Part shown: positions 1 through 8,523 of the stretch, piece after piece
Layout: each line of letters begins with the position of its first letter
Numbering within the stretch: position 1 is the stretch's first letter
Source: Cytophagaceae bacterium
GTDB lineage: Bacteria; Bacteroidota; Bacteroidia; Cytophagales; Cytophagaceae
Assembly (NCBI GenBank): GCA_014376985.1
Contig: JACMQM010000107.1
Span: forward strand, 1-47,358
Length of the DNA stretch: 47,358 nt
Reading direction: 5' to 3'
Notes under the pieces: generated by a model
Database searches by the model: none
Seen by the model: the letters and a program-made list of their open reading frames with translations, nothing else
What the model was told of the DNA's origin: nothing
Made by a program: the position numbers and the translations under genes

Positions 1-220
1 ACGTACTCTGCTGAAATTAAAAAAATGGTACTATCTTCTTCTTGCTTAATTTCCTTTGATGTGATAGCAGTCCGTACAGAAGTAAGACGAAGACGAGATA
101 TTCTTTTAAATAGTCTTGTAGGATATTTAATTCTACATCAGATTGACCTACTCTAATTATGTTTTGCACGCCGATATGCTTATCAGCCTGATGAATTATT
201 AAATACCTAATATGACGGGA
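1..220. other. left-edge non-coding or decayed stretch
   Basis: This lies downstream of the TolC gene. Short frames are open to the left edge on both strands (a plus frame closing at 154-156 and a minus frame reading ..RISRLRLTSVRTAI..), but none resembles a family I know and none has a convincing start. I see no strong terminator hairpin for the exporter operon here. It could be the end of a gene lying outside the window. Confidence 0.3.
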
Positions 221-1630
221 TTATTGATTCACAGCACCCGCCGCCCACTCCAGCATGACACGTGATTTTGCGTACTTTGCCCGCATCTCATAAAGCTTGA
301 CCTGGCTGCTGATCAAGGCTGTTTCCCTTGCATTAATCAGAAACACAGAACTCTCTCCGTTCTCAAAACGCATTTGTTCTCCGACTCTGAGTGCTTCAGC
401 ATTTTTAACGAAGCTTTCCTGGAATCTCACCTGCTTTTCTGTCGCCAGCCATTCATTCGCTGACGCCTGTATGTTATTTTCAATTTCCCGGTTGGTCTGT
501 TTAAGTTCATAACCGGCATCCTGAATTTTTAATTTCGTGAGTTGATATTTTCCCCTCTCATAACGCAAAAACAAAGGATAACTCAAGCTTGCACCAAACT
601 TATAGTTATTGCTTAGATAAGAAGAATTTAGGGCTTCTCCGTTGACTGGAAAACCTGTCTGAAGTATGTTGTATTCAAGCAATACTTTAGGTTTAAATTT
701 ATCAGCCCTATACCTTCGCTCTACATCCAGTTGATTGATTTTTGCACGGAGTTTAAGAATATCCGGATGACTTGTTTTTGCCCGCTGGATCAGCGATTCG
801 ATAGTTTCTGCCGAAAGACCAGAAGGAGGGAACTCTTCAGAAGGTTTGATTTTACCAGTGATTTCTAAGGGTTGTCCATCTTCTGTCCAAAGGTAATTGG
901 AAAGAATCAGAGAGGAATTTTGATATTCAAGTTCTGACAAAGCAAGCATAATCTGAAAGCTCTGCATTTGCATCGCAGCCTCTACTGTATCTATAGACGC
1001 AAGGTCACCGAGTTTAGCTCTTTCCTTTACTGCTTCGTAACGTGTGCTTGCCATCGTATAACCTTTTCTATACAGTACAAGTTTGTTGTAATAAAACATC
1101 CAGTCCCAGTAGTCTTTTGCTGCCTGAAGAAGAAGTTTGTTGATGACTTTTATCCTTTCTGCTTCTGCTATTACTGGAAGTTGCTGTGCCTGTCTTAACT
1201 GGGATCTTCTCTCGTCGATTATAAGACCCTGACCTATCGGTAAAGAAAGACCAAGATAAGCCAGACCTTGCGATGGCGTTACATGTTCGTTACTGACAAA
1301 ACCACCTGTGTTTTTTTCATAACCGGCTTTAATATCAATACCCGCCCATGTAGGAATTTTGAGGTAGCTATCCCAGAGTGTGTAGTATTCTTTTGATTGA
1401 AATTGTTTTTGTGACAAATCAGAATTAATCTTTGGATCAAATGCTCCTCTGATTGTTCTGATTTCCTGTCTGGCGCTCTCAGTCAAGAGCGAAGCTTGCT
1501 GAGCTATCGGATGATTTTTCAATACAAGATCAAAAAAGTCTTCGCAGGAGAAAACCTTTATACTATCCTGTGCTTTTACCTGAAAGCCACAAATGATACA
1601 TGTCAAAAGAAATAAAGTCCTTTTCAGCAT
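221..1630 (-). CDS. TolC-family outer membrane efflux protein
   Basis: A 469-residue outer-membrane channel protein, expected to form the trimeric exit duct of a tripartite exporter. A signal peptide ends near the VKAQ at residues 18-21. The rest is helix-rich with two similar halves, as in TolC, each containing long amphipathic helices (for example LLLQAAKDYWDWMFYYNKLVLYR around 165-190 and the NNIQASANEWLATEKQ region near 385). The length is usual for the family. It is the last gene of a four-gene operon, 6 bp after the HlyD gene, which fits its role as partner of that adaptor and the ABC exporter. The substrate cannot be read from the sequence. The family call is safe; the exact subfamily is not. 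Confidence 0.93.
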   Translation of the reverse strand: MLKRTLFLLTCIICGFQVKAQDSIKVFSCEDFFDLVLKNHPIAQQASLLTESARQEIRTIRGAFDPKINSDLSQKQFQSKEYYTLWDSYLKIPTWAGIDIKAGYEKNTGGFVSNEHVTPSQGLAYLGLSLPIGQGLIIDERRSQLRQAQQLPVIAEAERIKVINKLLLQAAKDYWDWMFYYNKLVLYRKGYTMASTRYEAVKERAKLGDLASIDTVEAAMQMQSFQIMLALSELEYQNSSLILSNYLWTEDGQPLEITGKIKPSEEFPPSGLSAETIESLIQRAKTSHPDILKLRAKINQLDVERRYRADKFKPKVLLEYNILQTGFPVNGEALNSSYLSNNYKFGASLSYPLFLRYERGKYQLTKLKIQDAGYELKQTNREIENNIQASANEWLATEKQVRFQESFVKNAEALRVGEQMRFENGESSVFLINARETALISSQVKLYEMRAKYAKSRVMLEWAAGAVNQ

Positions 1631-1636
1631 TTTTGA

Positions 1637-3001
1637 TTATTGTTCACTGTAAGAAGATTCTTTTTCATTCGTTTTTTTATTGTTTTTATTCTGGATATTT
1701 CCAGTGTAATCTGGTGGGAATCCATTCATCTGTCTCCAGATCTCATAATAGATAGGAACGTCCTTCAGCATGGCCCAGCCCAACGTACCTGTACCTACAC
1801 GCAATGCTTTCGGCCAGGGATCTTCTTCTTTATCGGGTACTACAAGTATCCTGTAGTTTCCGTCGGTATCAATGTTGTCAATTACAGCAACCTTTCCCCC
1901 GAAAGTCCCGAAGCCTACATCCGGCCATCCTGAAAAGACCAACGCCGGCCATCCGTCAAACTGAAGCCTGATTTTACTACCGATCTTTAATAAAGGGACA
2001 TCCATTGGTTTAATGTACAGCTCAACCGCGAGGTTAGGATTTAATGCCATGATGGTTACAACCGGTTCGCCTTCCTTAATGGTTTCACCAATACCTTCCT
2101 TTTGTGCCTTGATCACATAACCATCCTGCGGAGCCGTGATGTAATAGAACGTATTCCTGATTTTAACATTGGAATATTCATTTCTCATTTTTGAAATATC
2201 AGCTTCCGAATTGTAGATGTAAGACATTGTACTATTCAATTCTGATTCTGCTTTAGCGATCTTATCCAGGTATTCAGCTTTCAGTGAGAAGAGTTCAATT
2301 CGTGCGTTTGACAATTCATTCTTGCTTGCATTAAACTTATTTTCAGTGCTTACCGCTTTAGCCGTCGTTTCCTGAAGTTTAAGTTTTCTTTGTTCGAGTT
2401 CTGTGAGTGACTTCAATCCCTGGTCATAGAGTTTTTGTTGTCTGTCAAACTGATCTTTGGATATTTTATTTTCAATTTTTATTGCAACCATATCCATACT
2501 GTCACTTTGCACTTTTAATCCGGCCTGCACCACTTTATTGCGTGCTTTGCTCAAGCTGTATTCTAGGCCAGATGTCAGGGCGTTGATTTGCTTGTTCAGA
2601 GATTGAGCTTTTTTTCTGGAAGCCTGAAGAGCATCCGATTTGGAATGGATCTGATCATCCATTCTTGAAAGAAGGTTCGGATCAAAGTATTTGTCTTTTA
2701 TCTCGGAGAGCCGAACAATCGTGTCGCCTTTTTTTATTTGCTGACCTTCTCTGACGTGCCATTTTTCTATTCTTCCTGCAATGGTAGATTGAATGGTTTG
2801 CGGACGGTCGCCGGGATTGAGTGAGTTCAGTTTTCCTCTGGAAGAAATATTTTGTGTCCAGGGAAGAAAAAGAATGAGTATAAGAAGCATGAACAAGCTA
2901 CCACACCACCAGGCCAGCTTGTGTGCCAGATGAGGTGTGCGCACAAGCTTGATGGCTTGCAGCTTTTCATATTGTTCTGTTGGTATAGAATTCTCAAACA
3001 T
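1637..3001 (-). CDS. HlyD-family membrane fusion protein
   Basis: A 454-residue periplasmic adaptor. It has one N-terminal membrane helix (about 29-48, LAWWCGSLFMLLILILFLPW), a first lipoyl half-site (IEKWHVREGQQIKKGDTIVR), a long coiled-coil hairpin (about 115-275, rich in K, E, L and Q), then the second lipoyl half and beta-barrel part (YYITAPQDGYVIKAQKEG; later LYIKPMDVPLLKIGSKIRL). This order is classic for HlyD/EmrA-type adaptors that link an inner-membrane exporter to TolC. It sits 5 bp after the ABC gene and 6 bp before the TolC gene, so the three are surely co-transcribed. The C-terminal tail is Asn/Lys-rich and probably disordered. Confidence 0.94.
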   Translation of the reverse strand: MFENSIPTEQYEKLQAIKLVRTPHLAHKLAWWCGSLFMLLILILFLPWTQNISSRGKLNSLNPGDRPQTIQSTIAGRIEKWHVREGQQIKKGDTIVRLSEIKDKYFDPNLLSRMDDQIHSKSDALQASRKKAQSLNKQINALTSGLEYSLSKARNKVVQAGLKVQSDSMDMVAIKIENKISKDQFDRQQKLYDQGLKSLTELEQRKLKLQETTAKAVSTENKFNASKNELSNARIELFSLKAEYLDKIAKAESELNSTMSYIYNSEADISKMRNEYSNVKIRNTFYYITAPQDGYVIKAQKEGIGETIKEGEPVVTIMALNPNLAVELYIKPMDVPLLKIGSKIRLQFDGWPALVFSGWPDVGFGTFGGKVAVIDNIDTDGNYRILVVPDKEEDPWPKALRVGTGTLGWAMLKDVPIYYEIWRQMNGFPPDYTGNIQNKNNKKTNEKESSYSEQ

Positions 3002-3006
3002 ATGCG

Positions 3007-5217
3007 TTAAATCAGATCGTTAAAATGCAGGTCTTTCTTGATCTCTTCGTAATTGCCGTTGAAGACAATACTGCCTTCTTTCATGATTACCGTTCGGTTA
3101 CAAAGTCGCATGATTTCCTGGTCGTTTGATATCACAATCAATGTCCATTTATGTTCCTCGCCTGAAAGCACATCAAGCAACCTCAGTTTGGTCTGTTTTT
3201 CCAGACCAAGCATGAAATCTTCGAGAATGAGAAGTTTGGGTTTATTGGCAATGCTTCGGGCAAGTATAATTTTTCTCGCTACACTTTCAGAGATTCCTAA
3301 TTTACCATTGACAAGATGTGTATGCAGGCCATCAGGCAGTGACTGCACGAAATGATCGAGGCCTACACATTCAATCGCCCACAGAATATCTTCAAGGTAG
3401 ATGTTTTGGCGGCCCAGTGTAATATTTTCAACCAACGTTCCATCAAATAAATCTTCCTGAGATACATTGTCGCCGATCATGCTGATCAGGCTATTCTTAT
3501 TTATGTTGCGTAAAGAAATGTTATTGAATGTTATTACGCCTTCATACGAGGTGAGGAAGCCAAGTATAATGTTTACCAACGTTGTTTTGCCTGAACTGCT
3601 GTAGCCCGACAGACAGATCCGTTCTGAGGCTTGCACGTCAAGGTTAATGCCTTTCAATATATAACCTGGCTCTGCCGGATATTTGTAAGTCAGATCTTTT
3701 ATTTTGAGAGCAAGTCCTTTTTCAGAAACGCTACGATGAATGTTTGTACCTGAAGGTACCTCAATTGGAAGATCTGTAACTGTGCCTATTTTTTCTATGC
3801 TTGTCAGCACATCGTACACAGTATCCAGTTGAATAATGATTTTTTCAACGGCATTCATAATAAGAATGATGATGATTTCGGATGCCACAAACTGACCGAT
3901 GTTGATTTGCTTTTCTATGAGCAATACACAACCGAGAATCAGGAGGCCTCCTGTAATCAGTGTTTTAAAACCTATAAAGCTAAGGTATTGTATGACGAGT
4001 ATTTTAAAATGACTTTTCCGGGCATTCAAATAGTTACTGACATAGTAATCTGTTTTCTCCATGGGAAGATTGGAATAGCCTGCCAGTTTAAAGGTGCTGA
4101 TGGATCGTGCAATTTCTTCCAGCCAGTTTGCAAGCATGTATTTATACTTTGATTCTTTAAGACTTGTCTTTAATCCTTTAGGTCCGGTGATGCGAAGGAT
4201 CAGGGTTAATATAATTACTAAAAACAAACCGAAGAATATAAACGATGAATGATAGAGAGATAGTAATACCAGACCCAGTATGATCTGCAATAATGCAGCG
4301 GAAAATTCAATCAGTATTTTAGCCAATCCTTTCTGAAGCGTTATGATATCAAAGAAACGATTCATCAGCTCCGGCGGATAATACTTTAAGACGGATTCAA
4401 TCTTGATCTTCGGAATTCTAAAAGCAAACTCAAAGGCTGTTTTCGTAAATATGCGCTGTTGTATATGTTCAACGAGCCACAATTGCATGACTTGCAAACC
4501 TCCGACAATTAGTATTCCTAAAATGATCAATGAAATAAGCACAACGACTGAAGTGGATATTTCACCGCTGGAAATAAATCCGATAATGCTTTGAACCCCC
4601 AGAGGCAGGGATAATCCTATTATCCCTGAAATGATCGCGTAAATGTAGATATATCCTATTTCTTGTTTTTCCGAACGCAATACACGAAAGAGTCTCGCGA
4701 ATGTGCTTAACTTATTTGTAGATGAATCATTTTTTTCTAATTGATCTGCCGAAAATATAGGTTTATTAGGAAAGCAGGTGATGATTAATATTTTCTCAGC
4801 TTCTTCAGTACGATTAAATATGTTCTTGCCAGCCACAAAAAAATTTGTTTGAGAAGGATCAAGTAAGTTTTTTGTAAGCGTCCCACTTTCAGGATCAAAA
4901 GTATACTGGTAATAGGTTTGATTGTCTTTATACAGAATAACTGGATTGATCTTGTCCTGGTTTTCCGCAAATAACAAGATAGGAAAATGAAGATCTTTTA
5001 TTAAATCTTTCACTTCTTCTGATGTCATCCAATTCTTGAAATAAGCCAGTTGATTTGCAGCTCCCGTCTCTAAAAGCTGATTGAGGAAATCATCCGGAGA
5101 GAGTTCCTGCCTGTCATGAATAGAAGCTATTTGTATATCTCTTTCAATTCTATGAAAGGGAAGCTTATACAGCACATGAAAGAGCTCGTGTATGAATGAT
5201 AATTTCGATGTGTTCAT
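3007..5217 (-). CDS. type I secretion-like ABC transporter with degenerate ATPase motifs
   Basis: A 736-residue fused exporter. Residues 1-165 resemble a C39-like (inactive peptidase-like) domain without a recognisable catalytic Cys-His pair. About 185-455 is an ABC exporter membrane domain with six likely helices. About 503-736 is the nucleotide-binding domain. The Walker A is intact (GYSSSGKT, 538-545) and the Q-loop Gln is present (Q587). Other motifs depart from consensus: the signature LSGGQ is ISESV (642-646), Walker B/catalytic Glu reads LLILED (662-667) instead of ..DE, and the H-loop His is Asn (N698 in ISND). ATP hydrolysis may therefore be weak or differently organised, or this may be a subfamily trait. 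It lies between the TetR and HlyD genes, with gaps of 7 and 5 bp, and no nearby gene is an obvious substrate. Confidence 0.92.
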   Translation of the reverse strand: MNTSKLSFIHELFHVLYKLPFHRIERDIQIASIHDRQELSPDDFLNQLLETGAANQLAYFKNWMTSEEVKDLIKDLHFPILLFAENQDKINPVILYKDNQTYYQYTFDPESGTLTKNLLDPSQTNFFVAGKNIFNRTEEAEKILIITCFPNKPIFSADQLEKNDSSTNKLSTFARLFRVLRSEKQEIGYIYIYAIISGIIGLSLPLGVQSIIGFISSGEISTSVVVLISLIILGILIVGGLQVMQLWLVEHIQQRIFTKTAFEFAFRIPKIKIESVLKYYPPELMNRFFDIITLQKGLAKILIEFSAALLQIILGLVLLSLYHSSFIFFGLFLVIILTLILRITGPKGLKTSLKESKYKYMLANWLEEIARSISTFKLAGYSNLPMEKTDYYVSNYLNARKSHFKILVIQYLSFIGFKTLITGGLLILGCVLLIEKQINIGQFVASEIIIILIMNAVEKIIIQLDTVYDVLTSIEKIGTVTDLPIEVPSGTNIHRSVSEKGLALKIKDLTYKYPAEPGYILKGINLDVQASERICLSGYSSSGKTTLVNIILGFLTSYEGVITFNNISLRNINKNSLISMIGDNVSQEDLFDGTLVENITLGRQNIYLEDILWAIECVGLDHFVQSLPDGLHTHLVNGKLGISESVARKIILARSIANKPKLLILEDFMLGLEKQTKLRLLDVLSGEEHKWTLIVISNDQEIMRLCNRTVIMKEGSIVFNGNYEEIKKDLHFNDLI

Positions 5218-5224
5218 TGATAAA

Positions 5225-5902
5225 TCAATTGGTTTGTATAGCAGAGAAAATCAAATGTTCTAAGTACTCTTCCAGTTGGCTGTAATCATTGTTCTTTATT
5301 TTAATATCGGTTAGTGAGGGCAGATGAAAGGCAAAGAATACCTGGTCGTGTGAAGCTTCAATGATAGTGCTGACCAATGTGTGCGAGTATTTATAAGTAG
5401 GGTTAATTTCAAGAACGATTTCAGCTATCTTTTTGCATAGCTTTTTATATTCTCTGTAGAGCCCTTCCTGGTTCGCAGCATCTACTTCCTTTGTTAAATA
5501 GGCCTTAGAAGATTCTACAACCACTATTCTGTGCAGTGCACTTTCATCTATTGATGTTTCCGGATCGTTTACCTGTGCTTCAGAAAGCACTTTTACCACA
5601 ATGCGCAAGCGTTCTCCCGCACTTTTGATATTATTAGTTTTGAATCCAATCTGGTAATCAAGCCATACCCAATACCATGAAATCAGGTAAATCAGTAATT
5701 TATGTTTGTTCTCAAAGTACCTGTAAATAGAGGCTTCCGTCGATTCCATGGCGACCGCAAGCTTTTTGAAAGTGAAATTTTCAAATCCTAATTCATCGAT
5801 TGTAGAAATGCTTTGAACAATAATCCTTCTTCCAAGCTCTGTTTCATCTGGATTCCTAAGGTATAATTTTTCATTCAAAATAATTCTAATAGACGTGCTC
5901 AT
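5225..5902 (-). CDS. TetR/AcrR-family transcriptional regulator
   Basis: A 225-residue protein with an N-terminal TetR DNA-binding domain at about residues 24-72. The recognition region reads TFKKLAVAMESTEASIYRYFENKHKL, close to the usual family pattern (..A...GVS.G.lY.hF..Ke.L). The C-terminal part (about 75-225) is all-helical and is the presumed ligand-binding and dimer domain; I cannot name the ligand. It is the first gene of the exporter operon (7 bp to the ABC gene), so it probably autoregulates this operon. The 94 bp upstream contain an inverted repeat (ATCGAAA / TTTCGAT, 5923-5929 and 5970-5976) that could be part of an operator, though its arms are far apart. Confidence 0.92.
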   Translation of the reverse strand: MSTSIRIILNEKLYLRNPDETELGRRIIVQSISTIDELGFENFTFKKLAVAMESTEASIYRYFENKHKLLIYLISWYWVWLDYQIGFKTNNIKSAGERLRIVVKVLSEAQVNDPETSIDESALHRIVVVESSKAYLTKEVDAANQEGLYREYKKLCKKIAEIVLEINPTYKYSHTLVSTIIEASHDQVFFAFHLPSLTDIKIKNNDYSQLEEYLEHLIFSAIQTN

Positions 5903-5922
5903 AGTTCGTATATTTTTATTGT

Positions 5923-5976
5923 ATCGAAATTTAATTTATCTATAATAGTTTAACTTTTATGAGTAGAATTTTCGAT
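5923..5976. promoter_or_regulatory. candidate inverted repeat upstream of the tetR-exporter operon
   Basis: A 7-bp perfect inverted repeat, ATCGAAA at 5923-5929 and TTTCGAT at 5970-5976 (ATCGAAATT / AATTTTCGAT with one extra base), lies just before the TetR start. The 40-bp spacing is long for a TetR operator, so this is only a candidate. Confidence 0.25.
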
Positions 5977-5996
5977 GTTATTGCGTATTGTGTGTG

Positions 5997-7019
5997 TTAC
6001 TTCCATAATAGCTCTATAATGTTATAGTAAAGCGGTATTCCAATGATGATATTGAAGGGAAATGTCACACCCAAAGCCATAGGAATGAGCAATCCCATAT
6101 TAGCCTGCGGTACCGCAGCGCTCATCGCTGCGGGCACCGCTATGTAAGAAGCACTTCCGCAAAGAATGGTAAAGAGCAGTGCATCACCGGTTGTTAGATG
6201 AAGGGCATAGGAAAATCCTATGCCACCTAAAGCGCATACTAAAGGAAAAAGTATAGCGAACAGGAACAGGAACAAACCTGATTTTTTTAAGTCAGATAAT
6301 TTTTCTCCGGCAATCAATCCCATATCCAAAAGATACAAGCATAGCATACCTTTGAAAATATCATTTACAAACGGTTTCAGATCTGATTTTCCCTGATCGC
6401 CCGCTATGTAACCGATCACTAAACTTCCCAGTAAAAGTAAGACAGATCCATTGGTAAGAGATTCACGGATCACATCCTTGATTTTGTGATTTTTTCCCGA
6501 AGTAATTTCGTCTTTATGTGCTTCGCTTTTGGTGGATGTTCTTATAAATATGAGGCCTGCGATGATAGCGGGAGATTCCATGAATGCCATGGCAGCTACC
6601 ATGTAGCCGCCGAACGGAACATCTACAAGTTGAAGAAACGCTATGGAAGTTGCGAAAGTAACTGCGCTCACAGAGCCATAACTTGCAGCAATAGCTCCTG
6701 CATTGTAGTTATCCAGTTTTAATTGCAACAGCTTGAAAGCAAAATAGGGAACAACTAATGACATCACTAGACATGCTCCTAATATAGCAAGCACTTTGAA
6801 GTCAAGTCCGCTGTGCGACAGTTCCTGGCCTCCTTTAATCCCGATATCAAATAATAAATATAACGTCAGAAATTTTCCTACCCCTGCCGGAATTTTAAGA
6901 TCAGATTTCAGCATAACCGCCATAACTCCCAGAAAGAAGAACAAGATAGGCGGACTTAAGAAGTTCTTGGCAACAAGTGAAAATTCCATTTTTTGAAAAG
7001 GGTTTAGATCCGGAATCAA
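5997..7019 (-). CDS. SbtA-like sodium-dependent bicarbonate permease (DUF897 family)
   Basis: A 340-residue integral membrane protein with about ten hydrophobic segments in two inverted-looking halves. It resembles the SbtA/DUF897 family of Na+-dependent bicarbonate transporters: LSPPILFFFLGVMAVMLKSDL near the start, LLFDIGIKGGQELSHSG around 55-71, and GSVSAVTFATSIAFLQL in the first half, echoed by GSASYIAVPAAMSAAVPQAN in the second. It would import bicarbonate for carboxylation reactions. The listed start fits the next in-frame stop; an internal Met at residue 11 (MEFSLVAKNFL) is an equally plausible start. It runs in the same direction as the tetR operon, 94 bp upstream of it, and may have its own promoter in the AT-rich gap 7020-7143. 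No PII-like SbtB gene is adjacent. Confidence 0.88.
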   Translation of the reverse strand: MIPDLNPFQKMEFSLVAKNFLSPPILFFFLGVMAVMLKSDLKIPAGVGKFLTLYLLFDIGIKGGQELSHSGLDFKVLAILGACLVMSLVVPYFAFKLLQLKLDNYNAGAIAASYGSVSAVTFATSIAFLQLVDVPFGGYMVAAMAFMESPAIIAGLIFIRTSTKSEAHKDEITSGKNHKIKDVIRESLTNGSVLLLLGSLVIGYIAGDQGKSDLKPFVNDIFKGMLCLYLLDMGLIAGEKLSDLKKSGLFLFLFAILFPLVCALGGIGFSYALHLTTGDALLFTILCGSASYIAVPAAMSAAVPQANMGLLIPMALGVTFPFNIIIGIPLYYNIIELLWK

Positions 7020-7063
7020 AAATATTAAAACTTTTCGTAATAGTATTGCTATTATTTAAAAAA

Positions 7064-7106
7064 GTTATAATATTTACATCAAATAGTAACAATTTTATAT
7101 TATAAC
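7064..7106. promoter_or_regulatory. inverted repeat in the divergent intergenic region of the SbtA-like gene
   Basis: A perfect 10-bp inverted repeat, GTTATAATAT (7064-7073) and ATATTATAAC (7097-7106), separated by 23 bp, lies between the divergent starts of the SbtA-like gene and the ORF at 7144. It may be an operator or a promoter element. The region is very AT-rich, so chance is possible. Confidence 0.3.
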
Positions 7107-7143
7107 TGTTATTAAGTCATAAATGGCATTGTAAAATACAATT

Positions 7144-7434
7144 ATGAATTTTAGGGTAGTAATACTATTATTCTTGATTGCTTTTCACTCCTTGGGAGCT
7201 GGAAGTATATTCTATAATGGGGTACTTTCACTTAGTCAGGAAATAGAAGTTGTGCTTCCGGTTGAAGGGGAATATGTTTATACCGAAATCGAATCTTTAA
7301 TAAGTAATCCTCAGTTTTCAGAGAAGTTTTTTAAACCAGTATCTTTTGACAGTTGCATCACTTTATGTGAAAAGAGCTGTATTGTTTTTTATCCATCACA
7401 TTTATTCATACGCTATCATAAGCTTGTGATTTAG
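7144..7434 (+). CDS. small hypothetical exported protein
   Basis: A 96-residue ORF that I do not recognise. The N-terminus (MNFRVVILLFLIAFHSLGAGS) looks like a signal peptide or single membrane helix. The remainder is short, with three Cys in the stretch CITLCEKSC near residue 75, which could form disulfides or bind a metal after export. It starts a plus-strand run of small genes that leads to the histidine kinase at 8923 and is divergent from the SbtA-like gene. It may be real, but no homology supports it. Confidence 0.45.
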   Translation: MNFRVVILLFLIAFHSLGAGSIFYNGVLSLSQEIEVVLPVEGEYVYTEIESLISNPQFSEKFFKPVSFDSCITLCEKSCIVFYPSHLFIRYHKLVI

Positions 7435-7496
7435 AATTTAAAGTCAGACTAATTTTTCTATACAGTTTAACATTTAATTTTTAAAGTTTTAAAGCT

Positions 7497-7877
7497 ATGA
7501 AAACATTCTTAGATGAATGTGTATGGATAGTCCTTGGCGGATACTTATTGATCATATTGCTCGCCGGCACTTTAATCGGCAATCCGATGTATCATGCTTA
7601 TTTTGATATGTTGCGGGGATCTTCAGAACAGCTGCGTAGCTTACCTTCTAAGGAATATCCAATTTACAGTGTATTGTTAAGCCGGGCACGTGATGTCACT
7701 GTAAGTGTATACAAACAGGATATACCATCAGGTTTCGTCAGACAAATTCATCACGATGCAACGCGTTTGTTTTCATCGGATGAATGGAAACCGGAATGTG
7801 TTGATCTACTCCTTGCCGCTATTCGATCATCACAGCGAAGGACGAGTGGCAATAAAAATATCCCATTTACATTCTAA
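7497..7877 (+). CDS. small hypothetical membrane protein
   Basis: A 126-residue ORF with one N-terminal hydrophobic helix (about 9-28, VWIVLGGYLLIILLAGTLIG) and a soluble C-terminal part of about 95 residues (..LLSRARDVTVSVYKQDIP..). I do not recognise the family. It is 62 bp after the 96-residue ORF and 24 bp before the 59-residue ORF, all on the same strand, so the three could be co-transcribed. Its codon use looks like that of its neighbours, which favours a genuine gene. Confidence 0.5.
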   Translation: MKTFLDECVWIVLGGYLLIILLAGTLIGNPMYHAYFDMLRGSSEQLRSLPSKEYPIYSVLLSRARDVTVSVYKQDIPSGFVRQIHHDATRLFSSDEWKPECVDLLLAAIRSSQRRTSGNKNIPFTF

Positions 7878-7901
7878 AGGCTAATTTTTAAGGATACAGC
7901 T

Positions 7902-8081
7902 ATGTTAGCTTATAGTAAGATGATCCTTGAAAAAGTAAGCTTCGATGCATTGCTTTTCAGAAAAGAAATGCGGAAGCTCAAGCGATGGATGCATGCCAGG
8001 GACGGAAAGGAGAGGGATCGGCGGTGCAAAGAGAAATACCATAGTTTTCTCTTTCACTACAATCTAATTAGTAAATACTAA
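7902..8081 (+). CDS. 59-residue conserved small protein (KxILEKVSFD type)
   Basis: This ORF is too short for the supplied track. It translates to 59 residues starting MLAYSKMILEKVSFDALLFR and ends at TAA 8079-8081. The N-terminal pattern ..K.ILEKVSFD..LF.KE..K..R.. matches, from memory, a family of 55-65-residue Bacteroidota proteins of unknown function. The middle is very basic (KRWMHARDGKERDRRCKEKY), consistent with a helical protein that might bind nucleic acid, but no function is established. It lies 24 bp after the 126-residue ORF. In the relatives I recall the C-terminal half is more like ..LREWCY.KFG.., so the C-terminus here may be divergent. Confidence 0.6.
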   Translation: MLAYSKMILEKVSFDALLFRKEMRKLKRWMHARDGKERDRRCKEKYHSFLFHYNLISKY

Positions 8082-8123
8082 ACACATCCGGCAGAGCAAT
8101 CTCCCGAATTAAACGCTACTACT

Positions 8124-8374
8124 ATGAAAACTATAAAATATATTCTGATCTTTTTGTTATGGAATATTTGTACTTCTTTAAAAGCACAGACAGATGCTGA
8201 AATTTATTTTGGAAAGCCATGGAGCTTGCACATAATCATGAATACCGAAGTGCTATAGTTGAGTTGCATTTTGTGATTCAATCGGACGCTTCTTCTTATG
8301 TGAAGGCATATACTGAACGCACCCGGCTTAAGATTTTGCTCGGCGAATATACACTAGCATCTCAAGACTACTAG
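8124..8374 (+). pseudogene. decayed secreted TPR-like protein, N-terminal part
   Basis: An ATG at 8124 opens a signal peptide (MKTIKYILIFLLWNICTSLKAQ) followed by TDAEIYFGK. Near 8216 the frame shifts by one base: the natural continuation (A)MELAHNHEYRSAIVELHFVI..SYVKAYTERTRLKILLGEYTLA is in another frame and ends at TAG 8372-8374. The combined reading resembles tetratricopeptide repeats (..A..L...GEY..A..DY). The original frame stops after 45 codons. I infer a formerly secreted TPR protein that lost about one base and was truncated by a stop. The stretch 8375-8523 has no supported frame. Confidence 0.6.
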
Positions 8375-8523
8375 ATGTAGGAGCTAATCTGATCAATGTG
8401 CCCCTGGATTTCAGAAAAAACAGAGAGATGATCTCACACAATAGCGCAAGTGGTAGATTGCCATTGCATCCGGTTTTTTTACTTACAGGACAGTAAAACG
8501 TACTTACAAAAGGTAAATAGAGA

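Noticed and set aside
1-160. Open frames on both strands at the left edge
   Set aside because: Neither strand shows a family pattern or a proper start, and both may be parts of a gene outside the window or chance.
4785-4970. Short minus-strand ORF inside the ABC transporter gene (and similar shadows such as 968-1198, 21438-21842, 36145-36646)
   Set aside because: They lie in other frames of well supported genes and have no domain-like pattern.
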